Below, in pieces: positions 45,035-53,597 of a DNA stretch of 64,000 nucleotides (positions are counted from its first letter, which is position 1; every line of letters begins with the position of its first letter). A program made the position numbers and the translations under genes. Below the pieces are notes generated by a model. That model had not been told where the DNA came from. It saw only the letters and a program-made list of their open reading frames with translations, and ran no database searches. This DNA is from CAIXZV01 sp963772565 (lineage in GTDB: Bacteria; Chloroflexota; Limnocylindria; Limnocylindrales; CSP1-4). The DNA lies in assembly GCA_963772565.1 (NCBI GenBank), contig CAVYXU010000032.1, positions 27,335-91,334 of the forward strand, written 5' to 3'.

Positions 45035-46624
45035 ATGACCGGACGTGAGCGCCCGTTTCGCCGCGTCCTGATTGCCAATCGCGGCGAGATCGCCGTTCGC
45101 ATCATCCGGGCGTGCCACGAGATGGGCATCGAAGCGGTCGCGGTGTATAGCGACGCCGACGCGACTGCCGCTCACGTCCACCTCGCCGATGCCGCGGTCC
45201 GGCTCGGCCCGCCGCCGCCCACCGAGAGCTACCTCCGGATTGACGCGGTCGTCCAGGCCGCCATCGACACGGGTGCCGAGGCGATCCACCCGGGCTATGG
45301 GTTCCTCGCCGAACGCGCGGCGTTCGCGCGCGCGGTCGAGGATGCGGGCCTGACGTTCGTGGGCCCGGCATCGACCACGATCGAGGCGCTCGGCGACAAG
45401 CTCCACGCCCGACGGCTGGCGGCGAGGATCGATGTCCCGTCGGTCCCGGGCACGCTCGAGCCCGCGCCGGTGGACCGGCCCGACCAGGTGGCCGAGATCG
45501 TCGCCACCGCGCGCGCCATCGGCTTTCCGCTGCTGGTCAAGGCAGCTGCCGGCGGGGGAGGGCGGGGGATGCGTCGGGTCCTGAAGGCCGAGGACCTTCC
45601 CGCTGCGCTCGTCTCTGGCTCACGCGAGGCGGCGTCGGCCTTCGGCGACGGATCCGTGTACATCGAGCGCGAGATCCTCCCGGCACGTCATGTCGAGGTC
45701 CAGCTGCTGGGCGACGCGCACGGCAATGTCGTCGCGTTGGGGGAGCGCGACTGCTCGCTGCAACGCCGCCACCAGAAGCTTGTGGAGGAGGCCCCGGCAC
45801 CGGGTCTGACCACGGATCAGCGCCGGGAGCTGCACGAGCGCGCGGTGCGCCTGGCAGGCGCTGCCGAGCTGCGCAATGCGGCGACCTGCGAGTTCCTGTA
45901 TGACACCGATGGGCGGTTCTGGTTCCTCGAGGTCAACACCCGGCTCCAGGTGGAGCACGGCGTCACCGAGCTCGTGACGGGCGTCGACATCGTTCGCGAG
46001 CAGCTCTGGATCGCCGCCGGCCGGCAGCTGTCACCCGAGGTGCTGGCAGCCGGCGAGCGCGCAGCGACGCCCGCGGGGCACGCGATCGAGGTCCGGATCG
46101 CGGCCGAAGATCCTGCTCGAGCGTTCGCGCCGACGCCCGGCCGGATCGGGCGATGGGTGATGCCCGCCGGGCCGGGGGTCCGCGTCGACACCGGGATCGA
46201 GTCCGGCGACTCCGTGCCGCCGGACTACGACAACCTGATCGCCAAGCTGATGGTCCACGCGCACGACCGTGACGCGGCGATCGATCGGCTTGGACGCGCC
46301 CTCGACGAGACCGAGATCGGCGGTGTCCAGACGACCCTGCCGTTCCATCGGTTCGTTTCCGACAGCGACGCCTTCCGTGACGGTGCGTTGTCGACGGGAT
46401 GGGTGGACGCGCACTGGGACGGGGAGGGCACCCGCGCGCGAGCGGCTCGGGCGGCGCTGCTGGCGGCAGGCCTGGCCGCGATCGGCGGGGGCGGCGTCGC
46501 ATCCGCAGCAGTGGCCGATACGAGCGTCGGGTCGACGGGTGCGCCCGCGCCGGCATCCGGTGATGGTCCGCCGGGATGGCGTCGTTCGGGTCGAGCCCAG
46601 GGGGTGGATCGATGGCCGAGCTGA
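45035..46624 (+). CDS. accC: Acyl-CoA carboxylase, biotin carboxylase subunit
   Basis: ATP-dependent carboxylation of the biotin carrier. 529 residues, ATP-grasp enzyme: N-terminal RRVLIANRGEIAVRIIRACHEMGI, IHPGYGFLAERAAFA, the glycine loop KAAAGGGGRGMR, the EREILPARHVEVQLLGDAHGN strand, RRHQKLVEEAPA, and the metal/catalytic segment FLEVNTRLQVEHGVTELVTGVDIV. A standard C-terminal BC domain follows. After about residue 460 comes an Ala/Gly-rich tail linking toward the separate biotin carrier gene, which overlaps by 13 nt. Confidence 0.94.
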   Translation: MTGRERPFRRVLIANRGEIAVRIIRACHEMGIEAVAVYSDADATAAHVHLADAAVRLGPPPPTESYLRIDAVVQAAIDTGAEAIHPGYGFLAERAAFARAVEDAGLTFVGPASTTIEALGDKLHARRLAARIDVPSVPGTLEPAPVDRPDQVAEIVATARAIGFPLLVKAAAGGGGRGMRRVLKAEDLPAALVSGSREAASAFGDGSVYIEREILPARHVEVQLLGDAHGNVVALGERDCSLQRRHQKLVEEAPAPGLTTDQRRELHERAVRLAGAAELRNAATCEFLYDTDGRFWFLEVNTRLQVEHGVTELVTGVDIVREQLWIAAGRQLSPEVLAAGERAATPAGHAIEVRIAAEDPARAFAPTPGRIGRWVMPAGPGVRVDTGIESGDSVPPDYDNLIAKLMVHAHDRDAAIDRLGRALDETEIGGVQTTLPFHRFVSDSDAFRDGALSTGWVDAHWDGEGTRARAARAALLAAGLAAIGGGGVASAAVADTSVGSTGAPAPASGDGPPGWRRSGRAQGVDRWPS

Positions 46625-47346
46625 CTCGCGCCGATGCCGAAGCCAGTGGCAATGGGCGGGACGCGGTCGAGGCGCAGCCGGCGCCGGTTGCCGATGATCC
46701 CCGGGCCGTCCGGGTTCGCCTTGCCCAGGCATCGAGGCTGGCCGACGAGCTGTCGCTCCGCGTCGCGCCGGCCGCGGAGGCCCTCCATCCGGCGAACCCG
46801 ACCGTGGGCACCGGCCCGCTTGGTGGGGCCGCGGTTGCGCCGGCGCCGGCGCCGGTCGCCGGCGGGGCTGTCCGTGCGCAAAGACACCCGCTGGTCGACG
46901 GCGAACCTGTCAATGTCTCGATTCGGGCTGCGGGGCGGGGTCGTCAGGTCCTGGATGAGGCTGGGCGCCGGACGCGCGTCGTGCTCGAGCCGTACCAGCA
47001 GGGTCCGGGCCGCGTCCTCCTTCAGGAGGTCCTGGTGGATGGCTATCGGTTCGAGGTCGAGCTCGAACCGGAGCGGATCGCCGCCCTGCGGGAACGGGCG
47101 ACCAAGGGCCGCGCGTCGAGCGCCCACAGCGGGCCCCTCGAGGTTCGGGCAATCATCCCGGGCAAGGTGGTGGCCGTGTCGGTCGGTCCCGGCGACGAGG
47201 TAACCGCCGGCCAGCAGCTGCTCGTGGTCGAAGCCATGAAGATGCAGAACGAGCTGCGTGCCCCGAAGGATGGCACCATCGACCGCGTCGGAGTTGCGCC
47301 CGGTGTCAACATCGAGGTCGGCGACCTGCTCATGGTCATCAGCTGA
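46612..47346 (+). CDS. Biotin carboxyl carrier protein
   Basis: 244 residues from ATG 46612, inside the end of the biotin carboxylase gene. The C-terminal ~75 residues are a biotinyl domain with the biotin-accepting lysine in VVEAMKMQNEL. The N-terminal ~160 residues are less conserved: an Ala/Pro-rich linker, then a region (EPVNVSIRAAGRGRQVLDEAGRRTRVVLEPYQQGPGRVLL) probably equivalent to the BT domain that joins carrier and carboxylase in alpha-subunit fusions. So the usual PccA protein is split here. Palindrome copy 4 lies within the gene. Confidence 0.9.
   Translation: MAELTRADAEASGNGRDAVEAQPAPVADDPRAVRVRLAQASRLADELSLRVAPAAEALHPANPTVGTGPLGGAAVAPAPAPVAGGAVRAQRHPLVDGEPVNVSIRAAGRGRQVLDEAGRRTRVVLEPYQQGPGRVLLQEVLVDGYRFEVELEPERIAALRERATKGRASSAHSGPLEVRAIIPGKVVAVSVGPGDEVTAGQQLLVVEAMKMQNELRAPKDGTIDRVGVAPGVNIEVGDLLMVIS
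46868..46887. repeat. 20-bp palindrome, copy 4 (within biotin carrier gene)
   Basis: CTGTCCGTGCGCAAAGACAC, two mismatches to copy 1. The least conserved of the four copies, lying in coding sequence where the encoded protein is low in complexity. Confidence 0.5.
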
Positions 47347-47357
47347 CGGAGGTCCGG

Positions 47358-49028
47358 GTGAGCGACGAGGCAACGGAGGATCCGGTGGTCGAGCGCTGGA
47401 GAGCCACGACCCGCGCCCGCGCCCTGGCTTCGTCGCCGGAGCGCGGCCGGTTCCTCACGACCTCCGAGATCCCGATTGCCGACGTCTACACGGCAGCCGA
47501 CACCGACGGGCTGGATCCCGCCCGGGACCTGGGGCTGCCCGGCGAGTACCCGTTCACCCGCGGAGTCCAGCCGACCATGTACCGGTCGCGGCTCTGGACC
47601 ATGCGCCAGTACGCCGGGTTCGCGACCGCGGCCGAGACGAACGTCCGGTTCCGGTACCTGCTGTCCCAGGGACAGACCGGGCTGTCCGTCGCCTTCGACC
47701 TGCCCACCCAGATGGGCTACGACGCCGATGCCCCGGAGGCGGAGGGGGAGGTCGGCCGCGTCGGCGTCCCGGTCTCGTCGCTGGCCGACATGGAGGTGCT
47801 GTTCGCCGGGATCCCGCTGGGCGAGGTCAGCACCTCGATGACCATCAACGCCACGGCGCCGATCCTGCTCGCCCTGTACGTGGCGGCCGCGGAGAAGCAG
47901 GGGGTCGCGCGCGCGGACGTGTCCGGCACCACCCAGAACGACATCCTCAAGGAGTACATCGCCCGGGGCACCTGGATCTACCCGCCGCGGGCGTCGATGC
48001 GGCTGGTGACCGACGTGTTCGAGTTCGCGTCCCGCGAGCTGCCCCGCTGGAACACGATCAGCATCTCCGGCTACCACATGCGCGAGGCGGGGGCCACCGC
48101 TGCCCAGGAGCTGGCCTTCACGCTCGCCGACGGGATCGCGTACGTCGAGGCGGCGCTGTCCCGCGGGCTGGCGGTGGACGATGTTGCCCCCCGGCTCTCG
48201 TTCTTCTTCGCCGCCTGGTCCGAGCTGTTCGAGGAGGTCGCGAAGTTCCGGGCCGCCCGCCGGATGTGGTCGCGGATCATGAAGGAGCGGTTCGGCGCAT
48301 CGAACGCCCGTTCGATGATGTGCCGGTTCCACACGCAGACGGCCGGGTCGTCCCTGACCGCCCAGTCGATCGACAACAACGTCGTGCGAACCACGCTCCA
48401 GGCCCTGGCCGCCGTCCTGGGCGGGACCCAGAGCCTGCACACGAACTCGCGGGACGAGGCACTCGCGCTGCCGACGGCCGAGTCCGCACGGCTCGCTCTG
48501 CGGACGCAGCAGATCATTGCGTACGAAGCGGGCGTCACCGAGACCCCGGACCCGCTGGCGGGGTCGTACTTCGTGGAATCGCTGACCACCGAGCTTGAGG
48601 CGGCCGCAGCCGCCTACCTCGACGAGATCGACGCGATGGGCGGCACGCTGGCGGCGATCGAGGGTGGCTTCCAGCAGCGCCAGATCCAGGAGTCGGCGTA
48701 CCGGGTCCAGCGGGAGATCGAGCGCGGCGACCGGATCGTGGTCGGCGTCAACAAGTTCCGGGACGAGGAGTCGCCCACGCACCCGACGCTCCAGCGGATC
48801 GATCCGGAAGGGGAGCAACGCCAGGTCGCCGACATTCGCCGGGTTCGGCGGGAGCGCGACCCGTCGGCGTGGGACCGGGCCATGCGCCGGCTCGAGGACG
48901 AGGCCCGGGGCGAGGCGAACCTGATGCCGGCGATCATCGAGGCCGTCGCGGCATACGCCACCGTGGGTGAGATCGCCGACCGCCTGCGGACGACCTGGGG
49001 CGTTCATCGCGAGCTGATCACGGTCTGA
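47358..49028 (+). CDS. mcmA1: Methylmalonyl-CoA mutase, large-subunit catalytic chain
   Basis: Rearranges (R)-methylmalonyl-CoA to succinyl-CoA. 556 residues: only the substrate-binding TIM-barrel part, with no C-terminal B12-binding domain, as in split mutases whose cobalamin subunit is separate. Typical segments: QPTMYRSRLWTMRQYAGFATAAETN, SVAFDLPTQMGYDADAPEAEGEVGRVGV, VSGTTQNDILKEYIARGTWIYPP, GYHMREAGATAAQELAF, and RFHTQTAGSSLTAQ. GTG start with GGAGG upstream. The small B12-binding subunit is not in the window and must be elsewhere. Confidence 0.95.
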   Translation: MSDEATEDPVVERWRATTRARALASSPERGRFLTTSEIPIADVYTAADTDGLDPARDLGLPGEYPFTRGVQPTMYRSRLWTMRQYAGFATAAETNVRFRYLLSQGQTGLSVAFDLPTQMGYDADAPEAEGEVGRVGVPVSSLADMEVLFAGIPLGEVSTSMTINATAPILLALYVAAAEKQGVARADVSGTTQNDILKEYIARGTWIYPPRASMRLVTDVFEFASRELPRWNTISISGYHMREAGATAAQELAFTLADGIAYVEAALSRGLAVDDVAPRLSFFFAAWSELFEEVAKFRAARRMWSRIMKERFGASNARSMMCRFHTQTAGSSLTAQSIDNNVVRTTLQALAAVLGGTQSLHTNSRDEALALPTAESARLALRTQQIIAYEAGVTETPDPLAGSYFVESLTTELEAAAAAYLDEIDAMGGTLAAIEGGFQQRQIQESAYRVQREIERGDRIVVGVNKFRDEESPTHPTLQRIDPEGEQRQVADIRRVRRERDPSAWDRAMRRLEDEARGEANLMPAIIEAVAAYATVGEIADRLRTTWGVHRELITV

Positions 49029-49041
49029 GGAGGACCCTCGC

Positions 49042-49524
49042 ATGCCCGATCTGACGGCGTCGACACGCGTTCCCCCCGGGATCCGCCGGCTCGGTCGTGT
49101 CCATCACGTGGCGGTGATCGTCGCGGACCTGGACCAGGCGCTCGGCTTCTGGCGTGATGACCTGGGCCTGCCCGTCGAGCTCGTGCTGCCGATCGAGACG
49201 GACGGGGTCACGATCGCGTTCCTGCCGGTGGGGGAGTCGAAGGTCGAGCTGGTGATGCCCACCGACGACTCGACGGGGGTGGCGCGCTTCCTGACCAGCA
49301 AGGGCGAGGGCTTCCACCACGTGTGCTTCGAGGTCGCGAACCTCGCGGAGACGCTGCTGCGGCTCGAGGTGGACGGCATCGAGCTGATCGACAGCGCTCC
49401 GAGGAAGGGCGCCGAAGGACCGGTCGCCTTCCTCCACCCGAGATCCTGTCACGGCGTGCTGGTCGAGCTGATCGAGGCGCCCGGCGGACCCTCCTGGTCT
49501 GCGCTCGGCTACGCGGCCGGCTGA
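49042..49524 (+). CDS. mce: Methylmalonyl-CoA epimerase
   Basis: Interconverts (S)- and (R)-methylmalonyl-CoA. 160 residues of the glyoxalase/VOC fold: first metal ligand His in RVHHVAVIV, Glu in ESKVELV, His in GEGFHHVCFEV and Glu in VLVELIE, the four expected metal ligands. A GAGGAGG precedes the ATG, 13 nt after the mutase stop. It completes the carboxylase-mutase-epimerase route in one cluster. Confidence 0.94.
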   Translation: MPDLTASTRVPPGIRRLGRVHHVAVIVADLDQALGFWRDDLGLPVELVLPIETDGVTIAFLPVGESKVELVMPTDDSTGVARFLTSKGEGFHHVCFEVANLAETLLRLEVDGIELIDSAPRKGAEGPVAFLHPRSCHGVLVELIEAPGGPSWSALGYAAG

Positions 49525-49533
49525 CCCGAACCG

Positions 49534-50937
49534 TCAGGCGACGCCGATGACCGGGATCGCCGGCAGCGTCACCGTGACGCGCGCCCCGGACGGTGCCAGG
49601 TTCTCGGCCACCGCCGTGCCTCCGTGCGCCCGGGCCAGTGCCCGGACGATCGACAGGCCGAGCCCCGTGCCGGGCCCCGTCCTGGCCGGATCCGCGCGGT
49701 AGAAGCGGTCGAACACGCGCTCCTGCGATCCCGGCGGGAAGCCCGGTCCGTCGTCGCTGACCCGGAACGCCACGCCATCGCCGGCCGTCAGCCGCGCCTC
49801 GACCAGGACGTGGCCCCCCGACGGAACCACCGCGAGGGCGTTCTCGACGAGGTTGCCCAGGATCCGCTCCACGGCGGCGCGGTCCGCAGTCAGCCCGAGG
49901 GCTGTGTCCGTGTCGGCGCGCAGCTCGGTGGCCGCAGCAGCCGCCCGGGGCGCGAAGCGGGTTACGGCATCGTGGACGAGCGCCGACGGGTCGAGGGGCT
50001 CGGGGCGCAGCGGCGCGCCGCCTGTTCCGGCTTCGTCGATGGAGCGCAGGTCGTCGATCAGACCCCCCATTCGGCCCGCCTCCTGCGCGATCGCGCCGGC
50101 GGCTCGCGCGACGCCGTCGCCGGTCGCCGTCCCGTCCCGAAGCGCCTCGGCGAATCCGGACACCACCGTCAGGGGCGTCCGCAGGTCGTGGCGGATGTTG
50201 GCCAGCAGCTCCCGTTCTTCGCTCCGCACGCGGTCGAGCTCCGCGGTCATCGCGTTGAACCGCCGGGTGAGCTCACGGACCTCTCGCGGGCCCTCGGGCA
50301 CCAGCGTCTCGACCGGCGTCCCCGCGACCGGGACGGCCGCCGTCGCGGCGGCCAGCGTCCGGAGGGGGTGCGTGATCGAGCGCGTCAGCAGCCAGGCGAT
50401 CGGGACGACCACCAGCAGGATCACCAGCGCGACGCCCGGCAGGACGCGGATCAGGTCACGGAGCGCCGTCGCCGCCGACCGGTCGGGCGTGGTCAGGACG
50501 ATCGCAACCGATCCCAGTGCAGGACCGGCCGGGCGGACGACCGTCGCGGAGTAGAGGACACGGGTTCCGTCGGACGTCTGGAGCTCACCGCCTGTCGTCT
50601 GCCCGACGGCCAGCCCGCCGAGGTCGATCGATCGGACCGCCGCGTCCAGGCCGTCCGTCTCGGCCGTGACCACCCGGTTGCCGGCGACGGCGTACAACCC
50701 GATATCCGCCGGCAGGTTCGCCTTGAGCACACCCGTGGCTGCTCGAAGCTCGGCCAGCGCACCCACCGTTCGAACGCGTGCCAGCACCGGCTGGGCGATG
50801 TCGCCGAGGCTGCTGATCGTCGCTTCCTGGTGCAACGTTCGCAGGCTGACCAACAGGCCGGCGCCGACCGCGAGGACGGCGACCAGCCCGACCACCGCGA
50901 ACGCGGTGGCGATCCGGGTGGAGACGCGGTCAGGCAT
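49534..50937 (-). CDS. Sensor histidine kinase
   Basis: 467 residues. TM1 about residues 12-32, an extracytoplasmic sensor region to about 165, TM2 about 167-187, HAMP linker, then the H-box NIRHDLRTPLT (phospho-acceptor His), N-box LVENALAVVPSGG, G1 VSDDGPGFPPG and G2 GTGLGLSIV. Its ATG overlaps the response-regulator stop by 8 nt, so they are a cognate pair. The signal is unknown; the exported proteins encoded just upstream on the same strand are candidate targets. Confidence 0.94.
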   Translation of the reverse strand: MPDRVSTRIATAFAVVGLVAVLAVGAGLLVSLRTLHQEATISSLGDIAQPVLARVRTVGALAELRAATGVLKANLPADIGLYAVAGNRVVTAETDGLDAAVRSIDLGGLAVGQTTGGELQTSDGTRVLYSATVVRPAGPALGSVAIVLTTPDRSAATALRDLIRVLPGVALVILLVVVPIAWLLTRSITHPLRTLAAATAAVPVAGTPVETLVPEGPREVRELTRRFNAMTAELDRVRSEERELLANIRHDLRTPLTVVSGFAEALRDGTATGDGVARAAGAIAQEAGRMGGLIDDLRSIDEAGTGGAPLRPEPLDPSALVHDAVTRFAPRAAAAATELRADTDTALGLTADRAAVERILGNLVENALAVVPSGGHVLVEARLTAGDGVAFRVSDDGPGFPPGSQERVFDRFYRADPARTGPGTGLGLSIVRALARAHGGTAVAENLAPSGARVTVTLPAIPVIGVA

Positions 50938-51604
50938 CGGCGATCAGGCGGTAGCCGACCCCGCGCACGGACTCGATTGCCGGCCCGTCCGGGCCGAGCT
51001 TCTTGCGCAGCTCGGACACGTGGACGTCCACCGTCCGCGTCTCGCCCGGGAAGTCGGTGCCCCACACGTCCTCGAGGAGCAGCTCGCGGCTGAGGACGAC
51101 GCCGGGGTCGCGAGCCAGCGCCGCGAGCAGGTCGAACTGGCGTGCCCGCAGCTCGATCGTCCGGCCGGCCACCGCGGCCTCGCGGCGCCGTGGGTCGAGG
51201 CGGAGCGAGCCCACCTCGACGGTCCGGCCCATACGGACCGTGCCATCGGTTCGACGCAGGATGGCCTTGACCCGGGCAACCAGCGCCCGGGGGTTGAACG
51301 GCTTGGTGACGTAATCGTCGGCACCCAGCTCGAGCCCGACGATCGCGTCGACGTCGTCGGATCGCGCGGTGAGCATCAGCACGGGAGTGTCGGCGTCGCG
51401 CCGGATCGCCCGGCACACCTCGAAGCCGTCCATCCCGGGCAGCATCAGGTCGAGGATCACCAGATCCGGACGGTGCGCCCGGTGGAGCTCGACGGCAGCT
51501 GGCCCATCGGTGGCGGTCAGCGTCGCAAACCCGGCGCCCTCGAGGTAGAGCTGGACGAGCTCGACGATGTTGGGCGCATCGTCAACGACCAGGATCGTCT
51601 TCAT
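50930..51604 (-). CDS. OmpR/PhoB-type response regulator
   Basis: 224 residues. Receiver domain with acidic pocket D8/D9, phospho-acceptor Asp52 (VILDLMLPG), Thr in MLTAR and Lys in VTKPFN; C-terminal winged helix (about residues 130-222) ending in ELRKKLGPDGPAIESVRGVGYRLI. No Shine-Dalgarno; TAGACT on the minus strand lies 8 nt from the ATG, implying a nearly leaderless mRNA. Leads the two-gene operon with the kinase. Confidence 0.95.
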   Translation of the reverse strand: MKTILVVDDAPNIVELVQLYLEGAGFATLTATDGPAAVELHRAHRPDLVILDLMLPGMDGFEVCRAIRRDADTPVLMLTARSDDVDAIVGLELGADDYVTKPFNPRALVARVKAILRRTDGTVRMGRTVEVGSLRLDPRRREAAVAGRTIELRARQFDLLAALARDPGVVLSRELLLEDVWGTDFPGETRTVDVHVSELRKKLGPDGPAIESVRGVGYRLIADA

Positions 51605-51612
51605 CGGTCGTG

Positions 51613-51618
51613 AGTCTA
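51613..51618 (-). promoter_or_regulatory. -10 element TAGACT of the two-component operon
   Basis: TAGACT on the minus strand, 8 nt from the ATG at 51604. The 14-mer CCCGCGCGTAGACT containing it recurs exactly at 53583-53596 in front of the 53047-53517 gene. Confidence 0.5.
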
Positions 51619-51628
51619 CGCGCGGGAG

Positions 51629-51656
51629 GGGCCCCGCCGGCTGCCCGGCGGGGCCC
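51629..51656. terminator. Hairpin after secreted-protein gene
   Basis: GGGCCCCGCCGG-ctgc-CCGGCGGGGCCC, a 12-bp perfect stem with a 4-nt loop, between the minus-strand gene at 51674-52459 and the response-regulator gene. No T-tract follows on the minus strand. Probably separates the two transcription units. Confidence 0.6.
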
Positions 51657-51673
51657 GATCGTCGCGGACCGCG

Positions 51674-52459
51674 TCAGTGCAGCGCCGCGATGGTCGCGTG
51701 AGCCTCCCGGAGGGCAGTTCGCAGGTCCGATCGTGCCGCAGAGATCGAGGCACGTCCGGCGTCGAGCACTGGCTTGGCGGTCCCCGCGTTCCACGTGGCC
51801 GGCGTCTGGACGAGGATGGCGCCGGCGTCGCCGTTCACCTCGCCCTGAGCGGCAGTGATCGCGGCGGCCATGGCATCGCGGCGTGCCTGCGCGTCGGACA
51901 CGTCCTTGCCGTTGGCCTTGGCCCGCTCGATCGCCGCATCCAGCCGCTCGCCGGCCTGCGTCAGGCGATCGACCGCGGCGTCCACGCGGTCGTCGGCCAC
52001 GACGAGCACGACCTGGCGCGAGACGAGGACGTACACGCGGTAGTCGGTGAACACGCGGCGCACGTCCGCGGTCACCTCGGCGAGCGTGGTATCGCCGTCG
52101 ATCTCGGCGCGCAGCGCCTTGAGCCCGCTGGCCGAGCCGTCGAGGATGGCGTTGAGGGAGGCGGCATGCGGATCGGTGAGCGGCGCGGCATTGTCGACGA
52201 CGCTCCCGAGCCGGTCGAGGGCGTCCAGCCGCCGGTCGACCTCGCAGTCGCCGACGGCCTTCATCGTGTCCACGGTCCGGTTGGTCCTGGCGGCCGCCCA
52301 GGCCGCCGCGCAGCGCGCGATCCCGGTATCGGTCGTCGCCGGATCGGCGCCGGTGGTGACGGGGGTGGCGGTCGAGGCCGCGAGGACGGGCATCGCGACC
52401 ATGGCGGCGATCGCGACGCCCGTGAGCGCCGCCGCAGCGCGTGTGAGGTGACGGTTCAC
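51674..52459 (-). CDS. Secreted helical protein of unknown function
   Basis: 261 residues. Signal peptide (MNRHLTRAAAALTGVAIAAMVAMPVLAAS, cleavage near residue 28). The mature part is Ala-rich and helical, with heptad-like stretches (VDAAVDRLTQAGERLDAAIERAKANGKDV...ARRDAMAAAITAAQ) suggesting coiled coils. No family recognised. Its ATG abuts the stop of the lipoprotein gene upstream, so both are co-transcribed; they may be targets of the adjacent two-component system (inference). Confidence 0.75.
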   Translation of the reverse strand: MNRHLTRAAAALTGVAIAAMVAMPVLAASTATPVTTGADPATTDTGIARCAAAWAAARTNRTVDTMKAVGDCEVDRRLDALDRLGSVVDNAAPLTDPHAASLNAILDGSASGLKALRAEIDGDTTLAEVTADVRRVFTDYRVYVLVSRQVVLVVADDRVDAAVDRLTQAGERLDAAIERAKANGKDVSDAQARRDAMAAAITAAQGEVNGDAGAILVQTPATWNAGTAKPVLDAGRASISAARSDLRTALREAHATIAALH

Positions 52460-52875
52460 TGGGGACTCCCTTCGCTGGTGCTTGCGCTGGCGTCGGCATC
52501 CAGGTCGCGACCGAGCTGGTCGAGCAGGTCCTGGATCCCGGCGAGGTCGGGCATGGGTACCGTCGTGGCCGCCGATGGCGGCATGGCCGTGGCTGCCGCC
52601 GATGTCGGCGTGGCCGTGGCGGCCGCCGATGTGGTCGCCGCCGTGGCTGCTGCCGATGCCGGCGTGGTCAGGGCGGTGGGAGCAGGTTCGGACGGCGTCG
52701 AGCCGGCCGGCGACGCCTGGACGGCCGTCGGAATGGATGGAGCTGCCATCGCCGGGGCTCCGGTCCCGTCGACGACACGGCCCGGGCGACCGCAGCCTGC
52801 GGTCGCGAGCGCAATCAGCAGGACCGCGCCAACGGCCGTGACCGCGGCTCCTCGTCTCGTCTGGTTCATCGACAT
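52456..52875 (-). CDS. Putative lipoprotein with Ala/Thr/Pro-rich repeats
   Basis: 139 residues from ATG 52875. A lipoprotein signal ends in ATAGC (Cys near residue 28). The mature protein is almost all A, T, S and P, with a degenerate repeat of about nine residues (SAAATATPT, SAAATAMPP) encoded by imperfect 27-nt units at roughly 52565-52670. A short acidic C-terminal helix (DLAGIQDLLDQLGRDLDADAS) follows. Overlaps the start of the next secreted-protein gene. Likely a surface stalk or spacer; no function assigned. Confidence 0.65.
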   Translation of the reverse strand: MSMNQTRRGAAVTAVGAVLLIALATAGCGRPGRVVDGTGAPAMAAPSIPTAVQASPAGSTPSEPAPTALTTPASAAATAATTSAAATATPTSAAATAMPPSAATTVPMPDLAGIQDLLDQLGRDLDADASASTSEGSPQ

Positions 52876-53046
52876 CGCGTCCTCACCTGGGCACCCGTCC
52901 GGGTGGCTCGATGTCACGATGTCGGAGGTGGCCATCCCGGTGCCACCGCTGTCGACGCAGGATTCGTCAGGGGCGTGTAAGGCGGCCGCACCTCAACGAT
53001 CCCGAACGCCCGTGGCGCATCGCTCCCGGCGCCCGGCGCCGCTCCG

Positions 53047-53517
53047 TCAGAACGCCCAGGCGAACACGATGTCACGGGCTCCAACGGACGCACGCGCGAA
53101 CAGGACGATCCCGCTCGTCAGGTCGCGGATCCACGGCTTCTCCTCGCGGGGCAGCAGCCCGAGCTCCTCCTCGAGCAGATCGATCCAGCGACCCGCAAGC
53201 GCGCCGATCTGCTCGTCCGGGATCCGTGCGACGGTCTCGACCCAGTCGCGATCGATACGCTCCACGATCTGCTCCGTCGTGTCGCCCGCGCCCTCGAGAT
53301 CGGACCGCGCGTCGAGGAAGTCCATCGGCGCATCAGATTCGGTGACGGCTCGGAGCGCCTCGGAGAACAGGTCGAGCCAGGTCGGATCAAGCCCGCCGCC
53401 GAGGGGGAGGTGGGCGTCGAACCGGTCCGGGTCGTCGAACGCGGCGACGTCGTCGATCGAGAGCGCCAGGACGATATCGCGGGCGTCGCCCGCGACCAGG
53501 TCCATCAGACTGCCCAT
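53047..53517 (-). CDS. Hypothetical acidic protein
   Basis: 156 residues from ATG 53517 (53505 is an alternative). Soluble and acidic, with the pattern GDARDIVLALSIDDVAAFDDPDRFDAHLPLGGGLDPTWLDLFSEAL and a C-terminal LTSGIVLFARASVGARDIVFAWAF. No catalytic motif recognised. The sequence CCCGCGCGTAGACT at 53583-53596 (minus strand) is a probable promoter -10 region, giving a leader of about 60 nt. It follows sucD on the same strand. Confidence 0.7.
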   Translation of the reverse strand: MGSLMDLVAGDARDIVLALSIDDVAAFDDPDRFDAHLPLGGGLDPTWLDLFSEALRAVTESDAPMDFLDARSDLEGAGDTTEQIVERIDRDWVETVARIPDEQIGALAGRWIDLLEEELGLLPREEKPWIRDLTSGIVLFARASVGARDIVFAWAF

Positions 53518-53597
53518 GGGCGCCGGAGCGCCGGTCCTCCTTCTGGTACGGCGCCCCGCGACCCGGTGGCGCCAATCGGCCAAGTCTACGCGCGGGC

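Noticed and set aside
47043..49043. 666-residue open frame antisense to methylmalonyl-CoA mutase
   Set aside because: Longest shadow frame in the window; composition is unlike any protein family and the plus strand encodes a complete mutase.
52565..52670. Regular repeats considered as a CRISPR array
   Set aside because: Units are imperfect, in frame, and encode an Ala/Thr/Pro-rich lipoprotein linker with no unique spacers.
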